Assembly (NCBI GenBank): GCA_028583405.1
Contig: CM053250.1
Span: forward strand, 40,411,010-40,475,009
Origin: Pogonophryne albipinna
Taxonomy: Eukaryota > Chordata > Actinopteri > Perciformes > Artedidraconidae
Length of the DNA stretch: 64,000 nt
Direction of reading: 5' to 3'
The notes beneath the pieces were generated by a model. That model searched no databases, had not been told where the DNA came from, and saw only the letters and a program-made list of their open reading frames with translations. The translations under genes were made by a program, and so were the position numbers. Positions 1 to 12,206 of the stretch are shown one piece after another. Position 1 is the stretch's first letter. Each line of letters starts with the position of its first letter.

Positions 1-1530
1 ACCAATCTGGTTAAATAAAGGTTTGAAATTAAATGAAACCATACCCTGAAAAATGCTTGAGGGTGGGATTCATAGAAACCTCTTTTTTTTTGGGGGGGGG
101 ACATTTTATGACGGCCTGTCCATCACAATATGCCCCCCCTTGCTATCTTACTGAATAAGATAATAAGATTTTTTGCGGAGGGATCTAGATCGGCTTGAAG
201 GCACATTATGCAATGTGCACATTATCCCGCTTATTACACGGCCACATTCTCAACAAAATAACGACATGACTCCCAATATTAATTGAAATGCTTTTATGGA
301 TTTAGAAAATGATTTTATTGATTTAAAAAATAGTTTTATGTATTGATTTAAATTGACATGCATCCGCTAAGAAAAGTAGTCCGTTGTTACTGTTTGAACT
401 AACGTAGCAACAGCAGGAACTGCTTCGATAGTGTTTTTGAGGAGCTTTTTGATTACAGATTGGAAAACATCATTGCTTGCTTTAAAAGTAGCACAATTCA
501 TTATGTCAAACCTTGGAAAGTATCTAGATATCCCTGCCCTAATGCCAAAGGAACTGGCAACTGAATATGTGTCGCCGTTTGATGTCTATGTCTGGACCGC
601 TGCGTAAAAAGGAGGGTTTCTGCCCCATTACTTCTCTTCTTCCTTCTATAAGAATAAAACACGGAGGACGGAGATCTCTTTTTCTCCCCCTCTTCTGACA
701 GCTCAGCAGCTGATCTCAGAGCACGCTCCCCTCTCCTGCAGGGGGGCGTGGTCAGCTGCAGCTCACAGAATCAGCCCCTGCAAAAACAGCGCTGGAAAGA
801 GCAAATAGAGCGAAATGAGGCATGGCTAAAATGCAGGATCTGTTTGGTATTTTGAAAAAAAAACTATATTTATATACTTTATATAGGTCGATACAGTAGC
901 CCCTTTTTTTTAAATAGTTTTTATAGGTGTTGCTATCTGTTTTGTGTAGCGTGGTTCTACAAGCAAGTCAATGCATTCATTGGGTGGTATCAGAGAGTTA
1001 CACGGCCGGGTCTGTAAATGCAATGAAAACATTTGGCCACAGCAAATCATTTATATTAAACATGTAATTTTTACTTTTGAATACTTCAGTACAAAGGTTG
1101 TATTGAATAAGTTAAGTGATATATGTGTACACATATAATTAGTCAAAACAGGGCTACATTTGATTTAATTAAAAGGTATAATATGTGGTAAACTGAAGAG
1201 CCGTTTTGGAGCCGAAAGAGCCGGCTCTTCTTGGTGAGCCGAGCCAAATGATCCGGCTCACCAAGAAGAGCCGGAATTCCCATCACTACTCTAAACCCCT
1301 GTCAGACGAGACATATACCACGTGATGACACGTTAGGCTCGTGTTGTGTTCAAGGACCCTGACCTTGGCCAGGAAAAACAGGCACTCGCTTGTTTAATTA
1401 ATTTGCGGTCTAGATTTTTTTTCTTTTTTGCGTGTGTTACCTCGAGGGCCGTATAAAATTGTCTCGCGGGCCGTATACGGCCCGGGGGCCGGAGGTTCCC
1501 CACCCCTGCTCTAAAACATAGGTGTAAATA
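1..1530. repeat. Mixed transposon relics, no gene seen
   Basis: The first 30 bases carry TGGTTAAATAAAGG, the same 3' terminus as the L2 LINE that ends near 28190, so the window opens in an L2 tail. Around 1430-1508 the sequence ends in GGTTCCCCACCCCTG, which reads in reverse as a hAT-type terminus. The part between is AT-rich and unassigned. No open reading frame resembles a known protein. Confidence 0.5.
1221..1274. repeat. Perfect 21-bp inverted repeat
   Basis: Arms 1221-1241 and 1254-1274 are exact reverse complements around a 12-base loop. The core is CCGGCTCTTCTTGGTGAGCC. It probably belongs to the subterminal part of a hAT-like element ending near 1290. No matching second end or TSD was found. 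Confidence 0.7.
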
Positions 1531-1618
1531 GTACAGGTTTTATTGAAACTGGAACCTTAATTCAAAGTACAGTATACAATGCATCCAATTATTCTGTGAG
1601 AGGTCAAGTATATAGATA

Positions 1619-1849
1619 CTAGAATAGAATGTTAAATGTCAGGTTCTTCAGAAACGTTAGGGATACATGTTGACATTCTGTACAGAAGGTGCAGAACTCC
1701 GTACAGGGAAGGCCAACAGTGAGGCACTGGCATTTCCCACTCTCTCCACACGTTGCATCTTTGCAATACAAGTGAGTAATGTCTCTCACTTCTGTAGGTG
1801 CTGGGGGTTTTGTAAATAGCCCCATCTCTGACAATCCACCCCTTGCCAA
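1619..1849 (-). CDS. Cysteine-rich terminal exon, CXC-like, unidentified
   Basis: An open frame of up to 76 codons ends at 1619. Its centre has spaced cysteines (CGESGKCQC, then CTEFCTFC) that resemble a CXC/tesmin-type zinc-binding stretch. Downstream on the minus strand, at about 1538-1543, is a polyadenylation signal AATAAA. That pattern suggests the last exon of a gene or of a transposon-encoded protein. No upstream exon was recognised, and the true start is probably a splice site rather than the apparent ATG. The function is unknown. It could be an exapted or dead transposon gene. Confidence 0.35.
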   Translation of the reverse strand: MARGGLSEMGLFTKPPAPTEVRDITHLYCKDATCGESGKCQCLTVGLPCTEFCTFCTECQHVSLTFLKNLTFNILF

Positions 1850-2619
1850 TAGGACTCCATTACAAGGGTTTGGGTTCGGCCTGTGACAAACCTACCTCTT
1901 TTGGATTTGGAAAGGTTGGCATGTATGCAACTACAACAACCAAATTAACATATTTGACCGTGATTTAATTGTAATACACGTTTCAAAATGATGCCGACGT
2001 AACAACATACTGATACCGGTTAGTAAAAACCATGAATTAATGCTTTGACAAGTCTGCAGACAGACGGCAGGCGAAAAACCTTTTAAAATGCGTGTTTTCT
2101 AAATGGAGATCGGCTAAGCTAACGCAGTGTATTCTCCGACCGTCCACACTCACAACAACGGCCTATACAGACATAAATAAACCAGTGACTGTATTCACCA
2201 TGACACAGGCAGGCTGTGGTTTGTACTTGTTTAACTTTTGTCTAGTTTCTGAACAGATATGAAGAGCTGTGAGCTCTGAGTGCTAAGAGCTAACGGCTGA
2301 TGTTGGTTTTCTGGGGTTCTCATTGAAGATGACGTCACGGCTCCGCCTACACTGCGTTACTATAGTTACTGCCCCAGCTACTAAACTGTAGTGGAAACGC
2401 AGCATAAAGTGAGGCTGGCCTACCAAGGCCTAACAAGGCCTAACTATACCATACTAAGCCGAGTGAGGCTCTGCAATGGAAATGCGCCATAAGTGCCATG
2501 TTAGGGGGACATTACGGAGCTCATGAGTCCGCCCTTTGAGGCTCTTGGAGCAGACATAGAGAGGTGTATTTACCGGTGTGTTTCCCTGGATGATGAAAAT
2601 AGTCCAAATGCCATGTTAG
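1850..2619. other. No gene recognised
   Basis: The stretch contains a GC-richer island near 2090-2540 with CGTCA motifs and short direct repeats (AAGGCCTAAC). No convincing coding exon or complete transposon was seen. Confidence 0.4.
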
Positions 2620-3548
2620 GGCGACATTTGAGGTTTTGTTAACATTAATGTTTTTGCTTTGTTTGTGTTACTAAGATACTTTTAGATACACTTTGAAGTG
2701 TCCAACACTTTACAACTGGTAGAATATTAAGTACTTTGTAAGGAATTGGGTTTCTTTAATGGCAGTTTGTGATTTTTAGGGCTTTTTCAGTGAGACAATG
2801 CAGTTTTGATAATTTCAAGTTGTCATCTGCACATTAGCAAAACATAGGTCACAGGCTCCTCCAACACTGCAACATATATATATATATATATATAGGACGT
2901 AGACAAATAAAACAGATAAAATACTGCAATAGAATGTTTTGAGATGACAGATTTGTGCGTAATTCTCTCACAAAGGAACTGTAAGATACACGTTTATGTG
3001 TGCAAAAAGTTAAAACTAGAAAAATGAAATACTTTGTCTAAATAGATGTTATTTAAGAATGTGACTCATAATGGCAGTTTTTGATTTAAGTAAGACAATC
3101 CAGTTAAACAATGTCGTTTTTGATGACTTTACTGATTTTTGCTTTTTTCTGCTACAAAGATACTTTTAGATACACTTTGAGGTATGCAACACCTTAAAAC
3201 TAGAAAATGAAGTACATTGTCTGAATATATGTTAAGAATGTGACTTTTAATGGCAGTTTTAGATTTTAACACTTTTTCAGTTAAACAATGTCGTTTTTGA
3301 TGACTTTACTGATCAAAAAGACTGTGATTTTAACACTTTTTACTGAAACTAGGCAACAATTTCTCTCACCAAGATACCTTTAGATACACTTTGAGGTATG
3401 CAAAACCTTAAAACTAGAAAATGAAGTACATTGTCTGAATAGATTTTCTTAAAGACTGTTCCACTAAAAGGCAAGTTTGTGATTTTACTGACACTCTGCA
3501 GGTTTGTGTGTAATTCTCACACAAAGGAACTGTAAGATACACTTTTAT

Positions 3549-5911
3549 CAGTGGCGGCCGGCCCATAGGGGCGCAAGGGACGCCGCCCCCCCTCTTCCCA
3601 CATTAAAATATATATTTAAAACATATATATATTTTTTTTAATAAACAAGGTAAATATGATATAATTGGTATCAGTAAAATGTATAATCTACAATACAATC
3701 TCTTTTAAAATTGTGTTACGATGTCTAAAGTTACTGATAAGTCACATGTTTCCTGCCTGGCCTTGCCCGTGTATCATTACCCTCTCTCGTCTGGGCGCTA
3801 TGCACAGCGCCCAGACGAGAGTGCAGCAAGTGCAGCAGAAGCCAACTGCTGCTATCTTTAAACTATGCCACTGAAATATAATTTCAGCCAATCAGCGTCA
3901 TCAAATCTGTCACAGGGCGCCTACGTCAGCGCCCGGTGCAGTCTGTGAGTTGTTTGGACTCGTATCCAAGGAGACAAAACAGGAAACTGTCATACATTCT
4001 GGAAGCTATCATTAGCAGCTCCGAAAACTCAGTTTTTGACATAAAAATGGAATTATGGATTATCAATAATTTTTTCAAAGTGACAGACACATTGGATTAA
4101 CCTATGGATTAACCTTCAGCCGTGTTTTTCTCGTTTTTGGTCAGATAACAGCAAAAGGTAAGCATATCTCCGTGTTTTGCTCGTGTGATGTCTGTATTTG
4201 CTTCCCCTGTCGCAAGTTCTGATCGCTCAGTGATGATAACTATATTTCTAGAATCTGTGGAATCTCAGCTTGTTAGCTAAGCTTGTTTGTGCATATCCGA
4301 TAAGTATATCGATTGATTTATACCTAGAGTGCGTTAGCATTTTTTCGCTCAGGGCTCATTTAGACGCTTCTTGTGAGACTTGTGTTTTGTTTCGGTAAAC
4401 ATGGTTCATATCATCAGTTAGCTGAGTTTCTTCCTGTAAAATGAGCAGGACACATGAATAGTTTATTACATTTTAAGAAGCCCTGAGACACAGTTTCGTG
4501 AGAAAAAAAACGGGGGGAAAAAAGCCCCTTAACAGGTTAAATGGGAATTAAATCATTTTAAGTAATTTTGAGTGTTCCCAAAGCCCCGGTGTTCTGCAGT
4601 TTGTGTGGGCCTACTGTACTGTTGCACAGTTTACTGTAGAAACTATGTCCAGGACAAGGGATGAGCTCCTAATCGTCTATTCCTTGACCTCTGAGTGAAA
4701 CGTCACAGGGTTAGGGGATAGTGGATAGGAGAATTCAAAAGGACTTAGGAGAAGAGACTGCGGTACTTTAGAGAATCGACTTCACTTTCACTATCCGACG
4801 TGTTTATCATGCGCCAGCGGACGTCCTGAATGTGCATCTGCTGCTGTGGGGAAACTATGGAAACTACAGTTTTCTATACAGCGGACTACAACATGGATGT
4901 TTAATAAGAACGAGGGACTACTGTAAACTCATCTAGAGACTCTGCACCGTGCTCTGATGCTGTTGCTTTATGCTTTATGAACGTGGACAACAGAGAAACA
5001 TATTCTTCATGACCAAAGTTGGAATTGAAATAAAAAAGGAAAGTGAAACTTATGCTCTTCACCCTCTCCCTCCGGTCCACATTAATACAAATGATCCCAA
5101 TACGTATGATTGTATGAACTATGAAAAGATCTTAAAATCAATACAAATGTATTTATTATAAACGTTAGTCCTTAACATCTATCACTGTGTACATCACCAT
5201 TCAAACATCTTTTAAAAGTTGAACAAACCCCACACAGCTCAGTAAAGACTGTGAGATGTTGAGTTTATTTGATCCTTTCAGTAAAAACTAACGTTCATAT
5301 TTCTCTTTTTGATTATAATACTGATGAACGTTCAGAACAAAGCACTTTGGCAACTTACCACATACGTTTTAAAATGCTTAATAAGCACCGTAACGTTCAT
5401 GATATCATTTCTCGGTCATAATCGTTTGTTTCCGCGGTCGACTGTTGTGAGACGGCAAATGCTGCGGCTGCAATGCATTGTGGGGCAGCACTTTCTCCTC
5501 TCCTTTCGTAAAGGGAGGTCCAGTGGTTCCTAAGCTAAAGGAGGTTATAAAGGAAGTTTGAAACCTCCTTTCCTTTCATTTAGAGAATTGGAACGGCACT
5601 TATCATGGCTGCCACTGAGGGACCTCCGGGTCATTTCACTCCGTTTGGAAGGTTCCTAAGCTAAATGGACTATTCGACTGCAGCCAAGGTGTTTGGAAGT
5701 TTTGGAAGATTCATAGCTAACCACACTGAAGATTATGGAGGTATTGATCAGTCTTCTCATATTTTTAAGCCTCAATTTGTCCTTCCCCCCCCCCCCCCCT
5801 CTAACATCACCAGAAGTCATAATTTAAGGGGTATTTTCTCTTTTTTTTTTTTTATTGTTTGGTCAACATTTCCACAGCCCCACCTAAAATATTTTCCACC
5901 AGCCGCCACTG
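3549..5911. mobile_element. hAT element with perfect 8-bp TSD
   Basis: The termini are CAGTGGCGGCCGG at the left and CAGCCGCCACTG at the right, imperfect inverted repeats. The flanks carry the identical 8-bp duplication ACTTTTAT at 3541-3548 and 5912-5919, diagnostic of hAT transposition. The interior (2.36 kb) has no recognisable transposase, so it is probably non-autonomous or decayed. It lies inside one unit of the degenerate tandem array. Confidence 0.85.
3784..3821. repeat. 15-bp perfect hairpin
   Basis: Arms 3784-3798 and 3807-3821 (CTCTCGTCTGGGCGC and its complement) flank an 8-base loop inside the hAT element. It is likely a subterminal hairpin of that family. Confidence 0.7.
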
Positions 5912-6756
5912 ACTTTTATGTACAGTATGCAAAACCTTAAAAACTAGAAAATAAAAGACTTTGTCTGAATAGATTTTCTTTAAAGGCAAGCAATGTTAAC
6001 GCTATTTTCAGTTTCGTTAACATCAATGCTTTTTTCTATTTTCCTGTGTTACTAAGATACTTTTAGATACACTTTGATGTATGCAACACAATGTATTTTC
6101 TTAAAGACTGTGACTCTGTATGTAGGCATGTTTGTGATTTTAACACTTTTAGTGGAACTAGGCAGTTTTTTTATTGTTTTATTGTTACTGATTTTTGCTT
6201 TTGTCTGCTACCAAGATACTTTTGGATACAGTTTTATGTATGAAAACTGTACAACTGGTAGAAAGTTAAGTACTTTTATTGAACAGATTTGCTTTAAAAA
6301 GGGAAGTTTTGTGATTTTAACACTGTTTCGGTGAAACAATGCTGAAATAACTTTAATGATTTTTGCTTTTTTTCTCCTACAAAGATAGTTACACTTTAAT
6401 GGATGCAAAACTTTACAACTTGGTAAAATATGAATGAATTTGTAATGAATTTAGTTTCTTAAAGAATCCAACTCTAAATGGAAAGTTTGTGATTTGAACA
6501 CTGTTTCGATGAAACAATGCAGTTTTTGATAACTCGACTTGACTAACATTACTTTTTTTAAATATATGTTTTTTCATATTTTTCAACACACTGTGATATT
6601 TATTTAGTTTTTTTGTGACTTTTTCCATGACTTTTTTGAAAAACTACACAGTGATTTTTATCAACAAACAACATGCAACTAATACATTATATAATATTAT
6701 GACTTTTTGTGATATTTTCAATGTAATATACCTTTTTTGTAGGGCTTCAGGATATT

Positions 6757-7783
6757 CAACCCGGTATCACGGCAAGACGTGAACATGTGACGATTTTCTT
6801 TAACCACTAGGTGTCCTTTTCTATCAGCTGTGCACCGTTATGGTGTAAATACAGCCTATCTACCAATTGGATCAAATATAAAAGTCAGCCGAATTATTGT
6901 TGATACTGCAAGGAGACGTATTGTGTGAAAAGAAATGTAAGATGTTGTTTAATTGCTGATATATTTATAATCCATGTCACGTTTTCACTTCCTGTTTGTC
7001 CAGAAGTCTTCTCATCAGGGCTCTATAAATAGAGAACTACGGCAGATATGTAATATTTAATGCAGCCGAACCGTGTATTACAATGCCGTTATGTGATGAC
7101 TTTCAAAGAGAAAAGCAAGCACACTCGGAATAAAGTATTATTTTATTTTTTTTAAATGTTTTCGGATTTCACATCGCATAAACCCCATTTCCCAGCGTGC
7201 ATTGCGGCTAAACCATCCAATCATCGAGCTGAGGATCTTGCCTACGTCTGTTTCCGGTTTCGTTTATGACGGATGTATTTTGTTATACACACATTCCTTC
7301 ACATTTACATTTTAATTTACATTAAAGTATTTGGTGAGGCCTACTAACATGTTTTTAAATATAACTACGGTTCTAGTTGAGGAGTTTGTAAATTAACATG
7401 AACACAAGCTGTTGCCTGGCAACGCAATCGCACAACGTCACGTCCGTTAATTCCACAAACACACGCATGGATTAACATCGATTTATTACATTAATGTAGT
7501 CTTTGTTTCTGCTAACAGAGGTGTCGACCAGCTGGGGCAACAAGAAAATTGGCGAAATCGAGTGTGACTATTAAAAAACAAATCATTATTATATTAATAT
7601 TGACAATAACAACCGACCGTCGGGGTAGCATTTGCTTGGCATTTTCGGGTATTTCTCCACGGGTTGGGCCATGTTAACAATACCGTGTAACTGTCACTTT
7701 TGATGGGACGAAATCGTGACATCTTCACGTCTCCCAGCATGGTAAATCGTCACATGTTCACGTCTTGCCGTGATACCGGGTTG
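6757..7783. mobile_element. DNA transposon with about 40-bp TIRs, 7-bp TSD
   Basis: The inverted ends begin CAACCCGGTATCACGGCAAG and match for roughly 40 bases. The flanks carry GGATATT at 6750-6756 and 7784-7790. No transposase is visible in the 1.03-kb body, so it looks non-autonomous. A 7-bp duplication is not the usual hAT length, so the superfamily is left open. Confidence 0.75.
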
Positions 7784-8009
7784 GGATATTTGGCATGTCA
7801 TGCATAAAACCTGTGTCATCTTTCTTGAAACTGACGTGCTTTCAAAACAAGTTATTTTTCTGCTTCTTCATACTCTGAATTGTCCTCGCCCGTCTCTCTT
7901 CCTTCAGCCATCACAACAACAATCAAGTCAGATCTGTCAAATGAAACACCTCTTCCCAAAGTGTGACTTCCCTAATGAGGGGGTGCGTTTTAAATATATT
8001 ATGCAGCCC
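7784..8009. other. Unassigned flank before the BEL element
   Basis: This is ordinary sequence between two transposons. It may be the old host target or lost 5' sequence of the BEL/Pao element. No long terminal repeat matching the 3' one at 31014-34509 is seen here. Confidence 0.4.
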
Positions 8010-8011
8010 TA

Positions 8012-8292
8012 CTTTTTGACTAACTGTATTATGCTTTTTACGGAAAATCGTGACAAACTATGACTTATTCTTACATTTGTAGTTCTAGTTTGTTATTTTA
8101 AAAAAAATGTCACGATATAGTATTTTCAAGTCGTACTTTAGTATGTCAAATTTAAGAATAAGTCATAGTTTGTCACAATTCTCCGTAAAAAGTCAAGTAT
8201 AGTTCGTCAAAAAAACTTGAAAAAAGTCATTTTGTAGAATAGGATAGTTGAAAAGCTCAATAAAAAAAAGCATAATACAGTTAGTCAAAAAG
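8012..8292. mobile_element. Foldback MITE, TA target (Tc1/mariner-like)
   Basis: The ends CTTTTTGACTAACTGTATTA and its exact complement lie at the two borders, and further internal arms pair (for example around 8040-8075 with 8155-8190), so most of the element can fold on itself. TA dinucleotides flank both ends (8010-8011, 8293-8294). It has no coding capacity. Confidence 0.7.
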
Positions 8293-8316
8293 TAGGAGCA
8301 TGCACCCGCAGAATGA

Positions 8317-9079
8317 ATGAAATTAAGGCAAGGCGGAAATATGAAAAAGGTGGATGAAGCTGTTGCAACGTTCAAAATGTTACTCAATGAATGTATGGAG
8401 TCTCATGGACTTGTTCAAATGCTTTTATCTGAGGAAATAAGGGAAACTGAGGGAATGGATTGGTATGGACCAAAAATATCTGCATTGATGAATTTCCATG
8501 AGGATGTGGAAATGTGGAAAAGCTCTCAAATGGATCCTCAGACATTGATGAACCCATGACAGTGTGTCCAATGCATCAGACAAGAGGAGCTCACCTGGTT
8601 CAAAGTCAGGATCAGCAACTTCTTCTGCTTCCTCAACCCACCTCAAAATGGCCACAGAGAGAGATGCCCTCCTTGCCCGGGCAGCAGGATTAAAAGAAAA
8701 GCATGCACTCTAAATGGAAAAGACTCAACTGCAAGCAAGATTTGAATGGATGGAAATGGAAGTGAACCTAGCTGAATCTGATGCAAAAATGAAAGTCCTG
8801 GAGCAGTTTGAGACTGGTTCACAAAATCCAACACAAGCAAAATATGATGGCATGAATGACTATTTAAAAGACTACAGAGTAAAACCAGATATGCCAATGG
8901 ATGCAGAACCGTCTCCAATTACCTTTGCTGAGTTTGACCTATTCCCAAAACACCACTTCAAAGGCTTCAATACCAACAACCAAGACCACCAGAAAATATT
9001 GGTAATACAAACCAAAGCCCTCAACACACAGCTACAGAAGCAGGAATTACAGGGACAAATAATAATGACAATTTCCTGA
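8317..9079 (+). pseudogene. BEL/Pao gag N-terminal region, broken
   Basis: Two reading frames, 8317-8559 and 8714-9079, joined by a region containing ATERDALLARAAGLKEKHAL before a stop, resemble the helical N-terminal part of BEL/Pao gag. Features are the acidic motif around DWYGPK, a charged coiled-coil stretch (KEKHAL, then EKTQLQARFEWMEMEV) and a proline-poor linker. The family protein would package the element RNA in cytoplasmic particles. Internal stops near 8557 and 8711 separate the pieces. The identification rests on the pattern and on the gag/protease frame that follows directly. Confidence 0.65.
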
Positions 9080-9209
9080 CTGTGATGCCAAAATTACATT
9101 GTTAATTTACTTGTACTTCAACAAAAACAAACATCACTGCCCAGCAGGGAAATTCCAGTTTTTTATGGCAATCCCCTGAACTATCAAATATTTACGAGGG
9201 CATTTCAAC

Positions 9210-10907
9210 ATGGCATTGAGGAGAAAACCACCAGTAACCAGGTCCTGCAGGGAACTGGTGAGAAGCTGCCTTCACATGGATGCTAATAGTGGCTTTGCTG
9301 AAGCTAAGAGACTGCTAAAAGTGCATTTCGAAGATGAGCTCAAGATAGCAAACGCATATATGGGAAAAGCTCTCAACTGGAACACTATAAAGGCAGAGGA
9401 TGGAAAGTCACTGCACTGTTATGCACTTTTTCTGAGAGGCTGCTGTAATGCAATGAGGGATCTGCAGGACATGGAGGAGCTGGACCTGCCATCCAACCTA
9501 CGGCTCATTCTTTCAAAGTTACCTTACAAACTACGGGAGAAATGGAGAACAGCAGCTTGTGATATTCTGGAGCGGAGCCATCAAAGAGCAAGATTACATG
9601 ACCTTGTTGTATTTATTGAAAGACAAAATAGAATACTTCAAGACCCTCTCTTTGGTGACATTCCCGATCAACTTAACAGTACAAAGACGGCTTTCAAGAC
9701 CAAGACTCTTGTTGATTCATATCGAAATAAGAGCAAGGGAAGCAGTTTTGCAACCACAGTGTCTATAGTGTCAGACAGCCATGCAGAGAAACTCAAAGAA
9801 GACAAATATCCTGTTAAAAGCTACATTTCCTCCACTAACAATGACACCTCATGTACCTTTTGTACAAGCATGCATCCTTTAGCTGAATGCCATACAATAC
9901 ATTCAATATCTCATGAAGCTAAAATTGAGTTTCTGAAAGAGAAGGGACTATGCTTTGGCTGCCTGAAGGTGGGGCACTTGAGCAGGAACTGTAACAGGAG
10001 AATGACTTGTCAAATCTGTCATGCTAAACATCCAACTATTCTGCACATTAAAAGATCTTCAAAGCCTGAAACTGAGAACTTTAAACATGATAAGGCAGAG
10101 CAGCAGAGTGGAGGAGCAAGGCCTGAAGAGACATCCATCAGCAGTGCTCTTGTTTCAGTAGGAGAAGGTGAAGGAATTGGGGCTGGTAAAGACAGCATAC
10201 TTGCCATAGTGCCAGTGAAGGTGAAACTCTGCCATGGAAATAAGAGCATACTGACCTATGCATTCCTGGACCCTGGTAGTACCGACACATTTTGCACAGA
10301 GGGGCTCATGAGGCAGCTTGGTGCTAGAGGACGGAGAACTAAAGTCCTTCTTCAAACGATGGCAACAGAGAAAACAGTCAAGAGTTTTGAGGTAACTGGT
10401 CTAGAAGTGGGACATATGGAAGATGGCACATATATAAAGTTGCCCAAGGTTTACACTCAGAACAAAATCCCTGTCACCAAAAGAAACATTCTTACCCAGG
10501 CGGACCTCAAGAAATGGCCTTATCTGCAGGAAATCCAAATAAAAGAAATAGATGCTGACGTGGGACTTCTTATTGGAGTAAATACTCCAAAGGCTATGGA
10601 ACCATGGAAAGTTATAAATAGCCAAGGAAATGGCCCATATGCAGTGAAAACACTGTTAGGATGGGTCGTTAATGGTCCACTTAATGCTTCCACAGATCTG
10701 GATGATGAAACCCCCGTGGCATTAGTGAACAGGATCTCAATTGTTCACCTTGAGAAGCTTATTGAAAGACAATATATTAACGACTTTCCAGAGAAAGAGT
10801 ATGAAGAGGAAAGACAAATATCAGTTGATGACCGAAAGTTCATGCAGATTGTATCAAGCTTGGTTTCTCTTAAAGATGGCCACTACAACTTACCTCTTCC
10901 TCTAGAT
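9210..10907 (+). pseudogene. BEL/Pao gag C-terminus and aspartic protease
   Basis: This is the longest uninterrupted retroelement frame in the window. Residues about 1-150 match the DUF1759-like gag region. Zinc-binding motifs follow near residues 214-270, including a CCHC knuckle CFGCLKVGHLSRNC. Residues about 330-470 form a DUF1758-type pepsin-like protease with the active-site motif FLDPGSTDTF. The frame then runs towards reverse transcriptase (DGHYNLPLPLD) and is cut at 10907 by a hAT insertion. The reading frame continues to 11090 only by accident, inside that hAT. The protease would cut the element's polyprotein. The apparent ATG at 9210 is not assured. Confidence 0.85.
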
Positions 10908-11839
10908 CAGGGGTGCCCAACCTTTTTTGAACCAAGAGCTACTTTTAAAGTTGTCAGTCTGCCGAGATCTACCAGTCCAAATAGAGAGGGGAGGGGGGGC
11001 AGGGGTGCTAGCGAACTGTCAACTGGGGGGGAGCCTTGCTGCGGGGAAACGGCAGACCTCTGTCGGTGTAACTTCGATGATGCCTTTTAAAAACATAAAA
11101 AATGAAGGGCGGTGACGGCCGTCAGCCAATCGAGCCTGCCCTTGACGACCGGCTGTTCTGTGATTCTCCAGATCCGCGGAGGGTGGGAAATACATACCGG
11201 AAGTAATAAAAGACTTGCAACGGGACGGTGTTCCCACGGGAAACAAAACTTAAAATATTAAATGAAACAATCTCATCTCTTAAAATTCACAACTTATTAT
11301 GAATTAAACATTCACAAACTTATAATGATGTATTCACATGTTTAACTCTGTTACATGTGCACGCAACGAACAGAAGAGCGTAGGGCAGAATTAGGAGGGA
11401 ATTCCGTCTCGTAGCGTTTGTGCACTGTTTTGAAATGCCGCTCCTAAATGACCCTTCTTCGATAAAGCCACGCTCGCATTGCAGATGAGAGACAGATGGA
11501 CTTTGAATTGGAATAGATACAAAAATAATCATCCTCCCACTCGGAGTGAAAATTATATATTTTGGGCTTTTTTGCTTCTGCCATAATTGCGGTCTTGTGT
11601 GTGTGCGGACTGTCACTCCTGTTGCCACGGACAACGTCAGCGAACTAGTGCCCACTGCCCACCAGCCCTGCCCCGACACATGGGGTCAATCCGGCCAATC
11701 ACAAAGCTTTGATGCGTTCAAGTGCATTATTCTGGCACAGGAAGATTATGTTATAGGACATTAACGATAAAACAGAATATTGTTGTTCTATTTTTAGACA
11801 CATCTCGCGATCGACTGGGAATCTCCCCGCGATCGACTG
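10908..11839. mobile_element. Non-autonomous hAT A, in BEL polyprotein
   Basis: Starts CAGGGGTGCCCAACC and ends CGCGATCGACTG. The 8-bp TSD CTCTAGAT lies at 10900-10907 and 11840-11847. The type nnnTAnnn of this duplication is that reported for the Buster/Charlie branch of hATs. No transposase is visible. It abuts hAT B, which shares the same duplication. Confidence 0.85.
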
Positions 11840-11847
11840 CTCTAGAT

Positions 11848-12198
11848 CAGTGTTTCTCAAACTTTTTTTCATTCCACTTAAATAATAAAAAAACACTTGC
11901 GGACCACCTAACTCCACAAATATCCAAAATCACAGCGTTTTTCTAGAACAGATTACAAATCGCCTGAAAATGGTACAAACAAGTGGCAACATGTGTGATG
12001 AAGGTGTTGCGCTGGGCTGCATCATGCAATCAAAAGAAACTTAAGCTCGCTCCATTGCGTAGATATTCCCGCGAGAGTGCGGAAAACTCAAATGAATTTA
12101 TTTATTTCAAATGTGAAATGTTACCAATATACTCACGGACCACTAGGGGGCGCTCACGTACCACCAGTGGTCCGCGGACCACACTTTGAGAAGCACTG
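11848..12198. mobile_element. Non-autonomous hAT B, abutting hAT A
   Basis: The termini CAGTGTTTCTCAAAC and GAGAAGCACTG are those of a short Charlie-like hAT. TSD copies CTCTAGAT stand at 11840-11847 and 12199-12206. Deleting A, B and two of the three copies restores the BEL reading frame LPLDNLNIIMPNNY exactly. Confidence 0.85.
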
Positions 12199-12206
12199 CT
12201 CTAGAT

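Larger units (their letters stand above)
2620..6600. repeat. Degenerate tandem array, period about 160-215 bp
   Basis: A block containing variants of AAGATACTTTTAGATACACT followed by a TTAAAACTAG-type segment recurs near 2660, 2981, 3155, 3371, 3533, 6055, 6213 and 6383. Subtracting the hAT at 3549-5911 makes the spacing across it about 160 bp, so the array predates that insertion. The copies are diverged and AT-rich. Short reading frames in this region are by-products. Confidence 0.65.

Noticed and set aside
10908..11090. C-terminal extension of the BEL gag/protease frame
   Set aside because: It lies in the inserted hAT A, and the frame is open only by chance.
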